A stretch of DNA of 64,000 nt from Deltaproteobacteria bacterium. GTDB taxonomy: Bacteria > Myxococcota > JADLHZ01. Positions 27,634 through 34,825 of the stretch are shown one piece after another (positions within the stretch are counted from its first letter, which is position 1; every line of letters starts with the position of its first letter). The notes beneath the pieces were generated by a model. It was given only the letters and a program-made list of their open reading frames with translations, had not been told where the DNA came from and did no database searches. The position numbers and the translations under genes are program-made. The stretch covers positions 186,001-250,000 of the forward strand of contig JADLHZ010000044.1 in NCBI GenBank assembly GCA_020848545.1, read 5' to 3'.

Positions 27634-27878
27634 CGAGGCTGCTCCGCGATGCGAGCCGTTTTCGCAGCGACGAGAGTTTCGAGCGCAGCCGCGTACCGAC
27701 GACGAAAGCGATCGGATACCTTCGAAGCTCCGCGCTCGAGCGCGCACACATACGTGTAATCAACGCCCATTGCGGCCGCGACGTCAGTGCGCGTGAAACC
27801 GAGGCGCTCTCTCTGTCGCACAAGGGCGCGAAGCGCTGACCATCCGGCGGGTTCGATGAGTGGTGCGGCGTTGCTCAT
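27630..27878 (-). CDS. XRE-family transcriptional regulator
   Basis: An 82-residue HTH protein (LRALVRQRERLGFTRTDVAAAMGVDYTYVCALERGASKVSDRFRRRYAAAL), the typical single-domain phage repressor or Cro-like fold. It is the first gene of the primase/helicase operon, with an AT-rich promoter gap and an inverted repeat (27930-27950) upstream, so it probably controls its own operon. The distinction between repressor and activator cannot be made from sequence. Confidence 0.82.
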   Translation of the reverse strand: MSNAAPLIEPAGWSALRALVRQRERLGFTRTDVAAAMGVDYTYVCALERGASKVSDRFRRRYAAALETLVAAKTARIAEQPR

Positions 27879-27929
27879 GGGCTCCTCTTTCTATTTCTTC
27901 TTTTTCTACCGCCGTGTTTTTCTCTGAGC

Positions 27930-27950
27930 CGTCAACGCTCGTTTTTGACG
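27930..27950. promoter_or_regulatory. Candidate XRE operator
   Basis: CGTCAA, nine bases, TTGACG: an inverted repeat in the AT-rich gap 51 bp upstream of the XRE gene start. The rest of the gap (27879-28001) holds T-rich stretches and no gene. Confidence 0.4.
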
Positions 27951-28001
27951 CGAAACGCCGAGCGAAATGCGTCGTGACGCCTTGTGATGTCTGGAAACGC
28001 C

Positions 28002-28023
28002 AAAAAAACTTCGAAGTTTTTTT
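28002..28023. terminator. Symmetric A-tract/T-tract terminator
   Basis: Seven A, CTTCGAAG, seven T (eight with the next base) form a perfect palindrome starting at the stop codon of the gene ending at 28024. It would form a stem with U run in either direction and so can stop transcription from both sides. Confidence 0.7.
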
Positions 28024-28305
28024 TCAGCAACAGCCGTCATCGAGAGTCCTCGTTGAGTCCGACGCTGCGACACCGAAATCGCGAAGGAGGAAGCCACGTG
28101 CTGGCGCGCCGCTCGTATCGAAGTCGTTGAGCACCGCGGCCGCGGCCTTGTTGAAGTACTCGCGTCGCGCGCTGGTTACCGGACCAGGGGTGCCATCGCG
28201 ATCGGGGAAGAGATGCTCGGCGTTCACCAAGATCAACCACAGCACGTCGGCGATTTCGCGATTGCGTGCGATGCGCTCCGCCTCCGTTTCGCGGCGCCGG
28301 CTCAT
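28024..28305 (-). CDS. Hypothetical island protein
   Basis: A 93-residue protein (MSRRRETEAERIARNREIAD start, then VLWLILVNAEHLFPDRDGTPGP and FNKAAAAVLNDFD). No motif is recognised. The ATG at 28305 overlaps the stop of the upstream XRE gene (ATGA at 28302-28305), so it is coupled to that regulator. It ends at a symmetric terminator. It may be a small modulator of the regulator; that is a guess from coupling. Confidence 0.6.
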   Translation of the reverse strand: MSRRRETEAERIARNREIADVLWLILVNAEHLFPDRDGTPGPVTSARREYFNKAAAAVLNDFDTSGAPARGFLLRDFGVAASDSTRTLDDGCC

Positions 28306-28526
28306 CGTGCAACGCCTTCCGCGTTGTCCCCGACGCCGTGGAGTTGATCGGGAGTGACGCCCAGCGCCGCCGCGATCTTTTGCACTTGGGAATCGTACGG
28401 CCTCACGCGGCCAGCTTCGATCTTGCCAACCTCGCTCGCGCTCATCGACGCTTGGCGCGCGAGCTCCGCCCGGCTCCATCCCTTGGCTTCTCGAAGTTTG
28501 CGGATCTCTTCCACGGGTTCCTCCAT
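28302..28526 (-). CDS. XRE-family transcriptional regulator
   Basis: A 74-residue single HTH domain (IRKLREAKGWSRAELARQASMSASEVGKIEAGRVRPYDSQVQKIAAALGVTPDQLHG), similar to phage and plasmid repressors. The ATG at 28526 is chosen since homology starts there. It diverges from the gene at 28619 across a 92-bp gap with an AT-rich segment (GTGCGTGTTTTTTCAG), the usual place for a switch region. Confidence 0.82.
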   Translation of the reverse strand: MEEPVEEIRKLREAKGWSRAELARQASMSASEVGKIEAGRVRPYDSQVQKIAAALGVTPDQLHGVGDNAEGVAR

Positions 28527-28618
28527 CGCCCTAGGTCTTGGGCTCTGTACCCGTGCGTGTTTTTTCAGAATCGGGAGATTGGTTACGGGCGGCGAGCGGA
28601 AATCCGCGGCTCGGTTAG

Positions 28619-28975
28619 ATGCGAGACCGCGCCCCGCCTCTCCCGCAGCCACTCGACAATGGATTCATATGCCGCCAGCAGGTCATCAACGCGCAGAGGA
28701 TCTCGACGCATACGATCGACGGCCTGCAGGTGATCGGTCACCGCACGAGGAACGAAGTTGCTCTACTTCTCGCTGAGGGTGTGAGCGTTGCGGACATCGC
28801 ACGGCGCCTCGGTCGCCGCTATCACATGGTCTGGATCGAAGCGCGCAAGCTCATGGCCGACGCGAAGAAGGTGCGCGTGCGCGCCGTCGAGCGACCAGCG
28901 CCGACCGTCGAGCTCGAGGTGCTCGAGGTGTTCGCCGAGCTGCAAGGCATCGTGCCGGAGCACCTGCGGCGGTGA
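28619..28975 (+). CDS. Putative HTH protein divergent from the XRE gene
   Basis: A 118-residue protein with a helix-turn-helix-like segment near residues 48-75 (EVALLLAEGVSVADIARRLGRRYHMVWIEARKL), of the type in DNA-invertase or sigma-like regulators. The C-terminal part is acidic (VELEVLEVFAELQGIVPEHL). It is the first rightward gene in the island, opposed to the XRE operon, a position that suits a lysogeny-type switch partner. The start is uncertain, and GTG or ATG codons further in would also fit. The gap to 29178 holds no gene I can support. Confidence 0.55.
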   Translation: MRDRAPPLPQPLDNGFICRQQVINAQRISTHTIDGLQVIGHRTRNEVALLLAEGVSVADIARRLGRRYHMVWIEARKLMADAKKVRVRAVERPAPTVELEVLEVFAELQGIVPEHLRR

Positions 28976-29178
28976 CCAGTCGCGTCAGCAAAAACGCCTC
29001 AACGGGTCAAAAACCCACGGGAAAAGCAACCGCGCGGCACCACCCCCGATAAGATGGATGGCATGCTGTGTGCGTCGATGTCCCGACTGGGTGCATCTAG
29101 AGCATTGCCTGCAATTAGGCGCTTGCGCTATCCCGTGCGGTTCGACAAAGCGCAGCTATCCTCTCAGGGGACGAGAAT

Positions 29179-29661
29179 ATGATGACGACGACCAAAAAAT
29201 ACCCCCTGCTTTTCGGCTTTCGCGAGCCGATCTTCGGCCGAAAGTTCGTTGCCGGCGTGAAGCTCCATGGGCGCGCGATGGCAGAGGACGAAGGCGACGA
29301 CGGTTGGTGGATCTACGGGGTAACCCCCGGGGCGCTGACGGACACTGGTTCCACCCTGGTGGAAGCCATGACAGCGTTCCGGCAGCGGCTGAAGGCCGTA
29401 CTCGTTGATTATGCCGCAGAAGCCACCGACTTCGCATCGTTCAAAGTCCATGTGTCGGCGTTCTTGAAAGCCGTTGACGAGGATGCCAACCAAGAGTGGG
29501 AAGCAGCGCGAAAGGCCGTCAGGGCCGGCAAGGTCGATGTCGAAGGACTGGGGTTGCAGCGAGAAACTGCGCCGGGCATCCCATCTTTCGAGGTTGTGGA
29601 GCTTGTCCTTGAGCCGAGCGCGAACAGTCTCAACGCCGATGGATCAAGCCTAGCCGCATAG
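29179..29661 (+). CDS. HicB-like antitoxin candidate
   Basis: A 160-residue protein. The N-terminal half (GWWIYGVTPGALTDTGSTLVEAMTAFRQRLKAVLVDY) follows the HicB RNase-H-like pattern, in which a short strand pair is followed by a G-x-T-x-x-EA helix. The C-terminal half is helical and may bind DNA or the partner. It precedes a HicA-like gene by 15 bp, the reverse of the usual hicA-hicB order. The start has two adjacent ATGs after GGGGACGAG. It is a candidate pair only; neither member is a clear family match. Confidence 0.5.
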   Translation: MMTTTKKYPLLFGFREPIFGRKFVAGVKLHGRAMAEDEGDDGWWIYGVTPGALTDTGSTLVEAMTAFRQRLKAVLVDYAAEATDFASFKVHVSAFLKAVDEDANQEWEAARKAVRAGKVDVEGLGLQRETAPGIPSFEVVELVLEPSANSLNADGSSLAA

Positions 29662-29676
29662 CGCGAGGACAAGAGG

Positions 29677-29928
29677 GTGGGATCTTCAGGGACAGTAGCG
29701 CTGGCGGAAGTGTGGGCCATGCTCGAACACTGCGCGCCGGGCCATACGAAGAAAGCCACCGATCACCATTGGCGAATCGCCTACGATCAGAAACTCTATC
29801 CAGCGTTCCCTCTCGGTCCGCACGGTGCACGGAAGAACCCCGAGATTCAGGTCGGTCATGTGAGAAAAATGGCTCGATTTCTCGGGATTCTCGCGTGCGC
29901 GAAGCAGCAGTTGCCGCAGCTCTGCTGA
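29677..29928 (+). CDS. HicA-like toxin candidate
   Basis: An 83-residue small protein starting at GTG. The segment KKATDHHWRIAYDQKLYPAFPLGPHG followed by VGHVRKMARFLGI mirrors the HicA mRNA-interferase pattern, where a conserved SHH-type His precedes a strand ending in P and a final G-x-L/V-R-x-I-L-x-x-x-G-I helix. His-His at about residues 29-30 would hold the catalytic His. With the upstream HicB-like gene it may form a maintenance or defence toxin-antitoxin unit of the island. Confidence 0.45.
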   Translation: MGSSGTVALAEVWAMLEHCAPGHTKKATDHHWRIAYDQKLYPAFPLGPHGARKNPEIQVGHVRKMARFLGILACAKQQLPQLC

Positions 29929-29943
29929 AGCGTCACTTGCGGA

Positions 29944-30237
29944 CTACTTCGCACGACTCTTCGCGTTCTTCAGCTCCGCTGCGATCGCGGTAGGTGCTTC
30001 GCCGAGACGTTGTGGGTCGCCATCGAGCACGTGAAGCCCGATGCGCATCGCCTGCGCGGCGAGGCTCGTGTGCGAGAGGAAGTCCCACCGCTGCACGAGC
30101 TTGTCGAGGAGCTCGCGATCTCCATCGGTGAGCTTCAAGAGCAGTTGGCGCGGCGAGCTTGCAGCCTCCACGCCTCGCTCGAAGTGCTCGCGGGCCCAGG
30201 ATCCTCCGCTCGGCGGATCCTTCTTCTTGGTCTTCAC
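29944..30237 (-). CDS. Small RHH-like protein coupled to serine recombinase
   Basis: A 97-residue basic N-terminus (MKTKKKDPPSGG) followed by GDRELLDKLVQRWDFLSHTSLAAQAMRIGLHVLDGDPQRL, a pattern compatible with a ribbon-helix-helix DNA-binding protein. The GTG at 30237 overlaps the recombinase stop (GTGA) and has GGAGGC as ribosome site, so it is chosen over a GTG 15 bp upstream. Coupling to the recombinase suggests an accessory role in its regulation or site binding. Confidence 0.6.
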   Translation of the reverse strand: MKTKKKDPPSGGSWAREHFERGVEAASSPRQLLLKLTDGDRELLDKLVQRWDFLSHTSLAAQAMRIGLHVLDGDPQRLGEAPTAIAAELKNAKSRAK

Positions 30238-30941
30238 GCCGCCTCCTTGCACACGAGCCTTTGCACTGTCGACTTGCCGAGCGGCTTGCCGGCGCGTCCG
30301 GTAATGCCCTCGGCGGCCAGCCTGGCGACAATGCCGCGCACACTCACGTTCGCTTCGCGCAGTTCGAGGACCCGCGCGATAGTCGCTTGCTCCTTGGCGT
30401 TGACCTCGAGCGTTCGCCCGTTCGACGCGAGGTGATAGCCGAACCGCACGGTGCCCGTGCGCTCGCCGCGCGATCTCTTCGCAGCAAGGGCGGCGCGGGT
30501 GCGCGCACGGATGAGCGCACGCTCGTACTCGGCGAACACGTCGACAATCCGCCGCATCATCAGCGCGGCCGGATCGTTCATGTCGTCGCCGCCCTCGCCA
30601 GCGGCCGATACAACGCGTGCGCCGGCTTTCTCGGCGAGCCGCTCGATGAGCGCGGCCTTCACCACGTCGCGGGCGAGGCGATCGCGCTTCGCGACGACGA
30701 GCAGCCCTGCACCGTTTGCCGTCAGAGCGTCGAGCGCCGCTTGCAGTGCCGGCCGATTATCGAGCTCGGCGGCGCCGCTGATTCCCTGGTCGACGTGCCA
30801 CGCGGCGATCGTGATGCCAGCGGCAGCCGCCCAGCGCTCAATCGCTTCGCGTTGCGCTTCTGGTCCGAGCCGCTGCTCTTCGGTGGAGACGCGAAGGTAG
30901 GCGACGGCTGACTTCGGGTTGGCTCGTGACTTACGTTTCAT
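30234..30941 (-). CDS. Small serine recombinase (resolvase/invertase family)
   Basis: A 235-residue recombinase. The N-terminal catalytic domain has the nucleophile Ser in AYLRVSTEEQ and conserved arginines in VAKRDRLARD and FAEYERALIRARTRAAL. The C-terminal part (GTVRFGYHLASNGRTLEVN to VRGIVARLAAEGITGRAGKPLGKSTVQRLV) is a short Recombinase-type domain with HTH end. It is much shorter than the large serine integrases and is probably a resolvase or invertase. It is a second recombinase besides the tyrosine integrase. The start ATG 30941 is preferred over an upstream TTG. Confidence 0.85.
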   Translation of the reverse strand: MKRKSRANPKSAVAYLRVSTEEQRLGPEAQREAIERWAAAAGITIAAWHVDQGISGAAELDNRPALQAALDALTANGAGLLVVAKRDRLARDVVKAALIERLAEKAGARVVSAAGEGGDDMNDPAALMMRRIVDVFAEYERALIRARTRAALAAKRSRGERTGTVRFGYHLASNGRTLEVNAKEQATIARVLELREANVSVRGIVARLAAEGITGRAGKPLGKSTVQRLVCKEAA

Positions 30942-30985
30942 GGTGTACAACTTAGCAAATGTTAGTATATGATTTCAAGTGTTAA

Positions 30986-31013
30986 TGTACCCTAACCGTC
31001 CGGTAGGGGTACA
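30986..31013. promoter_or_regulatory. Imperfect palindrome in divergent promoter gap
   Basis: TGTACCCTAACCG, TC, CGGTAGGGGTACA: a 28-bp inverted repeat with two mismatched pairs, in the AT-rich gap between the serine recombinase (left) and the gene at 31041 (right). It is a plausible operator for a dimeric regulator of both. Confidence 0.5.
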
Positions 31014-31040
31014 CCAAACCAAGTAAGCGGGAGGAACATC

Positions 31041-31598
31041 ATGGGCGATGAAGTGAACGCGGGGCGGATGGCGAAGGTTTCGAAGGTCAGGAACGCAGGG
31101 CGGCAGACGAGGCCGGATTACGAGATTGCACGGGGCGAGGAGGCGCCGTTCGCGAAGGTGGGTGACTACGTTGCTGCCTGCACGTTCTACCGAAAGTACC
31201 CGCGCGGAAGCGACGCGCGCTACGTGTGGCAGATGCTGCGCAACCACTGGCGCGTCGTGCCCGGCACTGAAGACCACGACGAGATTCACTTCGCCGCGGA
31301 GTACTCAGCGGCGTACGCGCGCCTTGCTGGCCACGAGGACGACGCGCGCGAACTCGACCGCCTTCGTGAGGCGTGCCTGCCTGCGTACATCGCGCGTCGC
31401 CCGGAACAGCGCACGCAGCGCTGGCTTTCACAGCACGCCCGCGACACGGAGGTTACGACGCGAACGATCGTGAATGCTCCGGCGGTTGCTCGTGAGCTGC
31501 GTACGATTGCCAAGCAACTGGCGCGAGAGCGCGGAATGTCGTGGCGGGTGCTGCGTGAGCTCGAGATAGACCTGCTTTCGCGCCGCGAGGCCTGGTAG
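31041..31598 (+). CDS. Hypothetical island protein
   Basis: A 185-residue basic, helical protein (many Arg) with no motif I recognise. MGDEVNAGRMAKVSKVRNAG begins it after a strong GGGAGGAAC ribosome site. HFAAEYSAAYARLAGHEDDARELDRLREACLPAYIARRPEQR looks like a helical repeat. It starts the accessory block that ends in the HEPN protein and is probably co-transcribed with it. Unknown function. Confidence 0.65.
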   Translation: MGDEVNAGRMAKVSKVRNAGRQTRPDYEIARGEEAPFAKVGDYVAACTFYRKYPRGSDARYVWQMLRNHWRVVPGTEDHDEIHFAAEYSAAYARLAGHEDDARELDRLREACLPAYIARRPEQRTQRWLSQHARDTEVTTRTIVNAPAVARELRTIAKQLARERGMSWRVLRELEIDLLSRREAW

Positions 31599-31600
31599 CC

Positions 31601-31732
31601 ATGGCGTTCGCTCCATCGATGGTGCGGAAAACGCGAGCGCAATTGCTTGCCGAGTGCACGCCTAGTTGGCGCATGATCATGCGGACCCGCTTGTGCAAGC
31701 GCTTCGGGCGACGCGGTGGGGTGTTGGCGTGA
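31601..31732 (+). CDS. Small basic ORF
   Basis: A 43-residue frame from an ATG 2 bp after the previous stop (MAFAPSMVRKTRAQLLAECT...), ending in a TGA that overlaps a GTG of a second small frame (31729-31890, 53 residues, MSRADDLIAALLERVAAMR...). That second frame overlaps the HEPN gene by 62 bp and is less likely. Both are short and without homology. I regard the first as possible and the second as doubtful. Confidence 0.35.
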   Translation: MAFAPSMVRKTRAQLLAECTPSWRMIMRTRLCKRFGRRGGVLA

Positions 31733-31828
31733 GCCGCGCCGATGATTTGATCGCCGCATTGCTTGAGCGCGTAGCGGCGATGCGGGCTCCGTCTCGGTGG
31801 CTCCGCTCTGACGTGCTAGAGACGCGCC

Positions 31829-32656
31829 ATGAACGCCTCGCCTCAAAAGCAGCGCGCCCTCGACCGCTTGTCCAAGATGTCCCTTCGTGAGGCCGAGCAT
31901 CTAACCTTCGATGTCCTTCGCCGATGGCTCGACAAAGCGCCCGATCGGCGACCTTTCTCGGTCCACGGTGATTTCGGGTTGATCGCGATGGGTATTCTGT
32001 TCCCCGAGGCGGTCGAGGAAGATCGCATCGCGATGAAGGAAGTGTTCCTCAGCGGTCAAACAGGCCCAGAGCTCCGAACGATCTTCGAGACCTGGTGGGC
32101 GTTCGTTCGGCGAGGGCTGTTGATACCAACGCAGCATTTCCAGGGGCAGTGGATTTACTTCACACTCACTGACGCCGGCGCGCGCGCCGTTAGCAACGTC
32201 GATCACCCCTACTCGGCGAACGCGCTTGAGCGGCTGGCCGCTCGCTGCCCCGAACTGCCTGAGTTGGTGCTGACTTCGATCGACGATGCGATCCTCTGCG
32301 CGCAGCACGCCCTCTATCGGGCGTCAGTGACGCTGGTGGGGCTCGCCTACGAGGCGACCATCGAGCAGGTCTTGGAAGCGTTCGTGGCAAAGGGCCGCGC
32401 GAAGCTTCCGTTCAAGGCCGGGGATCGGGTTGGCGAGCTCAAGCGTGTTCTGGACGCGATCTCGTCTGTACACAAGGACGAACGTCGGATGCTGGCGTCG
32501 GCGATCGACTTTGGCGACCACCTTCGCGAACGAAGAAACGAAGCGTCCCACGCGAAGAGCGAGTTGCCGTTCGACAGCGCCGACGAGATCGATGAGTGGC
32601 TAGCTGGCGCCCTGCGTCATCTGCCGGTGCTGTGGTCAATGCGCTTGCTCTCGTGA
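31829..32656 (+). CDS. Winged-helix plus HEPN-domain protein, candidate defence RNase
   Basis: A 275-residue protein. Residues 60-120 look like a winged helix (RTIFETWWAFVRRGLLIPTQHFQGQWIYFTLTDAGARAV). The C-terminal part (LYRASVTLVGLAYEATIEQVLEAFV onward) is an all-helical bundle ending in LRERRNEASHAKS, where RNEASH (about residues 236-241) is the exact Arg-x4-His motif of catalytic HEPN ribonucleases. HEPN proteins are common in toxin-antitoxin and abortive infection systems. It lies in the accessory part of the island, where satellites often carry anti-phage genes. RNase activity and the defence role are inferences. Confidence 0.65.
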   Translation: MNASPQKQRALDRLSKMSLREAEHLTFDVLRRWLDKAPDRRPFSVHGDFGLIAMGILFPEAVEEDRIAMKEVFLSGQTGPELRTIFETWWAFVRRGLLIPTQHFQGQWIYFTLTDAGARAVSNVDHPYSANALERLAARCPELPELVLTSIDDAILCAQHALYRASVTLVGLAYEATIEQVLEAFVAKGRAKLPFKAGDRVGELKRVLDAISSVHKDERRMLASAIDFGDHLRERRNEASHAKSELPFDSADEIDEWLAGALRHLPVLWSMRLLS

Positions 32657-32859
32657 TCGAGCACGGCGCCGGCGAGCGCTTTGACCGCTGAGCTCGCGCC
32701 CGGTTGCTCGTCGCGAATTGAGCGCAGCACACGGCGCAGCAGCTCGAGCTCCTCCTCGGCGAACAGCTTGCCGCTCCACGGCTCACGGTTCATACGCGCG
32801 ATCTCCGCGCGCAGTACGGCTGCCGACAGCGGCGCAGCTCGCCGGCGCTTAGTTGTCAC
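32617..32859 (-). CDS. Small hypothetical island protein
   Basis: An 80-residue protein starting with GTG (MTTKRRRAAPLSAAVLRAEIARMNREPW), then an acidic helix (FAEEELELLRRVLRSIRDEQPG). Last gene of the leftward tail/DUF5681 operon; its start overlaps the upstream gene by 11 bp and its end overlaps the convergent HEPN gene by 40 bp. Function unknown. Confidence 0.5.
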   Translation of the reverse strand: MTTKRRRAAPLSAAVLRAEIARMNREPWSGKLFAEEELELLRRVLRSIRDEQPGASSAVKALAGAVLDHESKRIDHSTGR

Positions 32860-33034
32860 GGCGTATCTTCCTCTTCGACATGATGGCCGTTCGATCGCGG
32901 AGCGCGAGCGCCAAAAACGGTGCAGCGGCAGCGAACGTGAGCGGCGAGAGGTGCGACAGATCGCGACCGAGCGACTCGACGTAGAACGCGCAGAGCACAG
33001 CGCGCTCGTCGTCGCTGGCGAGCGCGTTACACAC
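32849..33034 (-). CDS. Small hypothetical island protein
   Basis: A short frame ending in LSPLTFAAAAPFLALALRDRTAIMSKRKIRRDN. The start is unclear: a GTG at 33034 overlaps the tail-type gene by 8 bp (61 residues), whereas an ATG at 33121 would extend it into that gene. The hydrophobic centre could be a membrane helix. Possibly a holin-like or accessory protein, but nothing specific supports it. Confidence 0.4.
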   Translation of the reverse strand: MCNALASDDERAVLCAFYVESLGRDLSHLSPLTFAAAAPFLALALRDRTAIMSKRKIRRDN

Positions 33035-34646
33035 GCGACGCTCGCCCGGTGCTTTGACGGCGAGCGATGGCGTGGCCGAGCTCGGCGCGCACGGCCTTAC
33101 GTTCGGCGGGTTCGTCGTCATCCCCGTCGTCATCGCGCTCGAGCGAGCCGACGCGCTTGTGCATGTGAGCGAGGCCGGCGAGCGCAGCACCGATAGCTTG
33201 CTTGATGTCGATCGCTTTGCCTTCCGGCGTGTCGATGACGAGCATGCGTCCGACGGGAGTGCGCTCTGCATCCTGCGCCATGATTCCGATGCGCCGTCCT
33301 TCGCCGTGTTTCTCGTCTTTGTAGTCGAAGGTCTTGGCCACGAGCGCTTCGAGAAAGTCGTCCATGTGCTCGCCGGCGTCGGCGACGTTCTTCTTCAGCC
33401 GGCGATCGGACATCGCTGCCGCGCCCAATGCTCCGACGGCCGAGATTCCGGCTCCGAGCAGCTGCGTGCCGGTCTGCGAGGCCGCCATCGCCACGCCCTT
33501 GTCCGCGGCGGCCTGGCGCGCGAGCAGCTCGGCGTTGAACTGCGACTGCTGCAGCTCGTACTGACGCTTCGCCGCGTCGAGCGACATGCCCTGCGCCATC
33601 AGCGCGCTGATCTGCTCGTCGGCGCTCTTTCGCTGGTCGACACCCGCGAGCAGGTTCGTTTTCATCGCGTCTTGCGACAGGCCAACATTCGTCTTCAGTC
33701 GATCGTGCACAAAGCCGGCGTTCGTCGCGGAGGCTTGCTGCGCGAGCTGCGCGTTCTGGCTTGCGGCGTCGAGATCTTGACCGCGCGCGCCGGCGAGCAC
33801 TGCGCCGAGCTGTTGCCGAGCGTTCTGGATCTCCTGTGCACGCACCGCCGAGGCCTGCGCACCCGTTTGCTGGGCGTTTTGTACCGCAGCGTTCTGCGCG
33901 GCCTGCATCGCGACGCTCTGGTTGCCGCGGCCGCTCTTCGCGAGCGCGATCGCCATTTGGTTGCCGGTGTTCGCACCGGCGCGCATCATGCCTTCAGCCG
34001 CGGAGGGACCTCGACCGGCGCTCTGCGCCATGAGTGCTTCGGCGAGCTGCTGCTGACTGCCGCGAAACTGGTTCGCTCCGCGCTGGTCGAGCTGCGCGGC
34101 GTCCATGCGGCCTTCGGTGTTCATCCATGAAGTGCCCATCGTCAGCGGCTGGCGTTGGTCGAGCTGCGCCAGGCGCTCGCCGATCATCGCCTTGTTCGCG
34201 TCGGTCGTCGTGTCGTCGCTGCGACCCGAGGTGTAGTGCTTGACGACTTGCACGCCGCCGAACGCACCGGGGATGCCGCCCGCGGGCGCGATCGCGTCCG
34301 ACACCTCGACGCCGGCGCGACGCGCTTGCTCCTCCTCGAGCGCACCCGTCGCTGCGTTGCGTGCCGAGTTGTGCGCCATCAGCTCGTCGACGGTGAACGG
34401 TCGACCGCCTGCGCCAGCGGCGATCTCGTCGGCCTTGTTCTGGAACGCGTCGTGTTTGAGCTGCGCGTCTTGGCCAAGCTTGAAGTTCGCGCCGTCGCGC
34501 ATCCCGTCGGCGCCCGGCGTATTGCCGGCGTTCGCTCGCGCCTGCGCGGCCTGAGCGTCTGCGACTGCTCGTCGATTCGCTTCCTCTTCCTCCGGCGTGA
34601 GCGGTCGCTGCGTTCCATCGCCGCGGGGCTTGTATCCAGTGGCCAT
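33027..34646 (-). CDS. Tail-type protein with C-terminal S74 chaperone domain
   Basis: A 539-residue protein. Residues 1-400 are Gln/Ala/Asn-rich helices with repeats (LAEALMAQSAGRG, MAIALAKSGRGNQSVAMQAAQNAAVQNAQQ) as in phage structural or internal virion proteins. From about residue 410, AAMSDRRLKKNVADAGEHMDDFLEAL starts a Peptidase_S74 intramolecular chaperone; Ser of SDRRLKK is the self-cleavage nucleophile and GIMAQDAE the typical second motif. The domain helps fold trimeric tail fibres and is then released. It is the only virion-type protein in the island. The ribosome site AGGAAAC precedes the ATG. Confidence 0.8.
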   Translation of the reverse strand: MATGYKPRGDGTQRPLTPEEEEANRRAVADAQAAQARANAGNTPGADGMRDGANFKLGQDAQLKHDAFQNKADEIAAGAGGRPFTVDELMAHNSARNAATGALEEEQARRAGVEVSDAIAPAGGIPGAFGGVQVVKHYTSGRSDDTTTDANKAMIGERLAQLDQRQPLTMGTSWMNTEGRMDAAQLDQRGANQFRGSQQQLAEALMAQSAGRGPSAAEGMMRAGANTGNQMAIALAKSGRGNQSVAMQAAQNAAVQNAQQTGAQASAVRAQEIQNARQQLGAVLAGARGQDLDAASQNAQLAQQASATNAGFVHDRLKTNVGLSQDAMKTNLLAGVDQRKSADEQISALMAQGMSLDAAKRQYELQQSQFNAELLARQAAADKGVAMAASQTGTQLLGAGISAVGALGAAAMSDRRLKKNVADAGEHMDDFLEALVAKTFDYKDEKHGEGRRIGIMAQDAERTPVGRMLVIDTPEGKAIDIKQAIGAALAGLAHMHKRVGSLERDDDGDDDEPAERKAVRAELGHAIARRQSTGRASRV

Positions 34647-34825
34647 CGTTTCGTTTCCTCGTTCGCGTGGTCTGTTCTGCTGCCTTGGTTTGCTCTAGAT
34701 GTTGTCCACTTGGTTTGGCTGCCGCGTGCTTTGGTTGTCGTTGTCGACGTGCGCGCTTTGGTTCTTGCGTGGGCTTCGCCGGCGCTGCTGGCCGTTCATC
34801 CGAGCCAAATTTTTCACGCACGGTG
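34647..34825 (-). other. Gap between tail-type and DUF5681 genes
   Basis: A GTG at 34821, 4 bp after the DUF5681 stop, opens a Lys/Gln/Pro-rich frame that runs into the tail-type gene in another frame, so it is not supported as a gene. It is probably a leader of the tail-type gene. Confidence 0.4.

Noticed and set aside
31729-31890. 53-codon frame starting GTG, overlapping a small ORF stop
   Set aside because: It overlaps the HEPN gene by 62 bp and has no ribosome site or homology; kept only as a remark.
33994-34821. Leftward GTG frame between DUF5681 and tail-type genes
   Set aside because: Beyond the first 55 codons it runs in an alternative frame of the tail-type gene, so it is a shadow.
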